Below, one piece after another: positions 13,133 through 13,930 of a stretch of 13,930 nucleotides of DNA (its first letter is position 1; every line of letters begins with the position of its first letter). The stretch spans positions 1 through 13,930 of the forward strand of contig UQZJ01000027.1 of assembly GCA_900545495.1 (NCBI GenBank), in the 5' to 3' direction. The position numbers and the translations under genes are program-made. Below the pieces are notes generated by a model. It had not been told where the DNA came from, did not search any database, and was given only the letters and a program-made list of their open reading frames with translations. The DNA is from an uncultured Eubacteriales bacterium. GTDB lineage: Bacteria; Bacillota; Clostridia; Oscillospirales; Oscillospiraceae.

Positions 13133-13930
13133 TCAAGCCTTCACAAATTGATCCTTGCCCTCCGCGCACTCCGGGCATACCCAGTCGGCGGGGAGCTGCT
13201 CAAACAACGTACCCGGCGCAATCTCGCCGTCCTCGTCGCCCAGCTCCGGCACATATTCGTAGCCGCAGCCGCCGCACACATAGGTGTCACCGATGGGCGT
13301 GGGCTTGGGCGGCGTGGGACGCTTCATCTTCACCATCGGCGGTGCGGGCTGCTTCTCACCGCTGTCCAGCGCGGCAGTGAGCAGGGGCAAAATCTCCATC
13401 ACGTCGCCCACGATGCCGTAGTCGCAGTTCTTGAAGATAGGCGCGTTGCCGTTTTTGTTGATGGCCACGATGGTGGAGGCATCCTTGATGCCCTTGAGGT
13501 GCTGGGTGGCGCCGGAGATGCCGCAGGCGATATAGAGGTTGCCGGTGAACTTCTGCCCGGACATACCCACATAGCGGTCAAGGGGCAGGTATTTCAGCGT
13601 CTCCGCCACGGGACGGGAGGAGCCGATCGCCGCGCCGGCGGCCTTGGCCAAGCCCTCCACCAGCTTCATGTTCTTCTTTTCGCCGATGCCCTTACCGGCG
13701 GAGACCACACGCTCTGCCTTGGGGATGGGCGTATCCATGGGAATGCCCACGGAGAAGTCATGGCCGTCCTTTTTCAGTGCCGCCACAAGGTCGTTGACCT
13801 GCTGGGCGGCGTCGCCCTCCCGGAAGATGGTGCGCTTGCGGATACCGGTGATGGGCGCGGGCTTCCTGGCTGCTGAGCGGCTTTCGCCGCCGCTGCTCTT
13901 GCCCAGCCTGCCGATGAGATGGGAGGCGAT
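13133..13930 (-). CDS. etfA: electron transfer flavoprotein alpha subunit fused to rubredoxin (5' partial)
   Basis: The frame is open to the window edge, so the N-terminus is missing; 265 residues are visible. The EtfA C-terminal FAD domain is recognised by VVSAGKGIG, then SSRPVAE, LYIACGISGATQHL, IVAINKNGNAPIF and DYGIVGD, the ordered signature of the family. A proline-rich linker (PAPPMVKMKRPTPPKPTP) leads to a complete rubredoxin domain (13136-13291) with CGGCG and CPEC iron ligands and the IAPGT-(x)n-DWVCP core. Plain EtfA ends before this linker. EtfA works with EtfB, accepting electrons from NADH or acyl-CoA dehydrogenases. The fused rubredoxin would give a one-electron outlet. The gene lies 18 bases upstream of a flavodiiron protein, the classic rubredoxin oxidase. 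EtfB is probably just outside the window. A GTG at 13786 is internal, not the start. Confidence 0.9.
   Translation of the reverse strand: MASHLIGRLGKSSGGESRSAARKPAPITGIRKRTIFREGDAAQQVNDLVAALKKDGHDFSVGIPMDTPIPKAERVVSAGKGIGEKKNMKLVEGLAKAAGAAIGSSRPVAETLKYLPLDRYVGMSGQKFTGNLYIACGISGATQHLKGIKDASTIVAINKNGNAPIFKNCDYGIVGDVMEILPLLTAALDSGEKQPAPPMVKMKRPTPPKPTPIGDTYVCGGCGYEYVPELGDEDGEIAPGTLFEQLPADWVCPECAEGKDQFVKA

Noticed and set aside
12098..13876. 592-codon open frame on the plus strand
   Set aside because: It is antisense to the flavodiiron and EtfA-rubredoxin genes, whose motifs are unmistakable. Its own product is low-complexity (His, Val, Gly, Gln) and typical of GC-rich shadow frames.
1..13930. 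CRISPR arrays, tRNA and rRNA genes, riboswitches
   Set aside because: Reading both strands by eye, I saw no regularly spaced repeats, cloverleaf-type sequences, rRNA segments or known riboswitch cores.

Overview
The window looks like a chromosome segment of an anaerobic, gut-type Firmicute, most likely a Clostridia/Oscillospiraceae member. This is inferred from gene content and not from a marker gene. The support is a DUF3793/flavodoxin pair, a clostridial-style L-2-amino-thiazoline-4-carboxylate hydrolase-family gene, tandem flavodiiron proteins, an EtfA-rubredoxin fusion, strong AGGAGG-type ribosome binding sites, and many GTG or TTG starts.

Layout. Positions 1-3000 are AT-richer and look like a mobile or decayed accessory zone. 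It holds a DUF4143-type AAA ATPase with its own promoter and terminator, a 52-residue SHOCT-like protein, a possible PIN-domain remnant, repeats that may be insertion-sequence ends, a frameshifted integrase N-terminus, and two perfect hairpins. From about 3000 the DNA becomes GC-rich and gene-dense. Almost everything there is on the minus strand except a central plus-strand thioredoxin operon.

Minus-strand units, read right to left: (i) EtfA-rubredoxin fusion (cut by the window edge), then flavodiiron protein 2, a terminator, and flavodiiron protein 1; (ii) a PerR-like Fur-family regulator overlapping a ferritin gene, with a consensus promoter, an operator-like dyad and a terminator; (iii) a truncated nitrous-oxide-stimulated-promoter family gene, two SAM methyltransferases, an ATC-hydrolase-family protein and a ZIP metal transporter; (iv) a truncated DUF3793 gene and a flavodoxin. 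Units iii and iv each start with a nearly identical 18-bp dyad (GGTTAG-N6-CTAACC type) and so probably share one regulator. The plus-strand unit is an Rrf2 regulator, a CPYC thioredoxin, a thioredoxin reductase and a ClbS/DfsB-family protein, ending in a strong bidirectional terminator.

Taken together, the right-hand 11 kb reads as an iron, oxygen and redox-stress island. It covers oxygen/NO reduction (rubredoxin and flavodiiron proteins), iron storage (ferritin), peroxide/metal sensing (PerR-like), thiol repair (Trx/TrxR under an Rrf2 sensor), an iron-free electron carrier (flavodoxin) and metal uptake (ZIP). The most unusual points are the EtfA-rubredoxin fusion beside two flavodiiron proteins, and the shared dyad that links flavodoxin/DUF3793 to the methyltransferase/ATC-hydrolase/ZIP operon.
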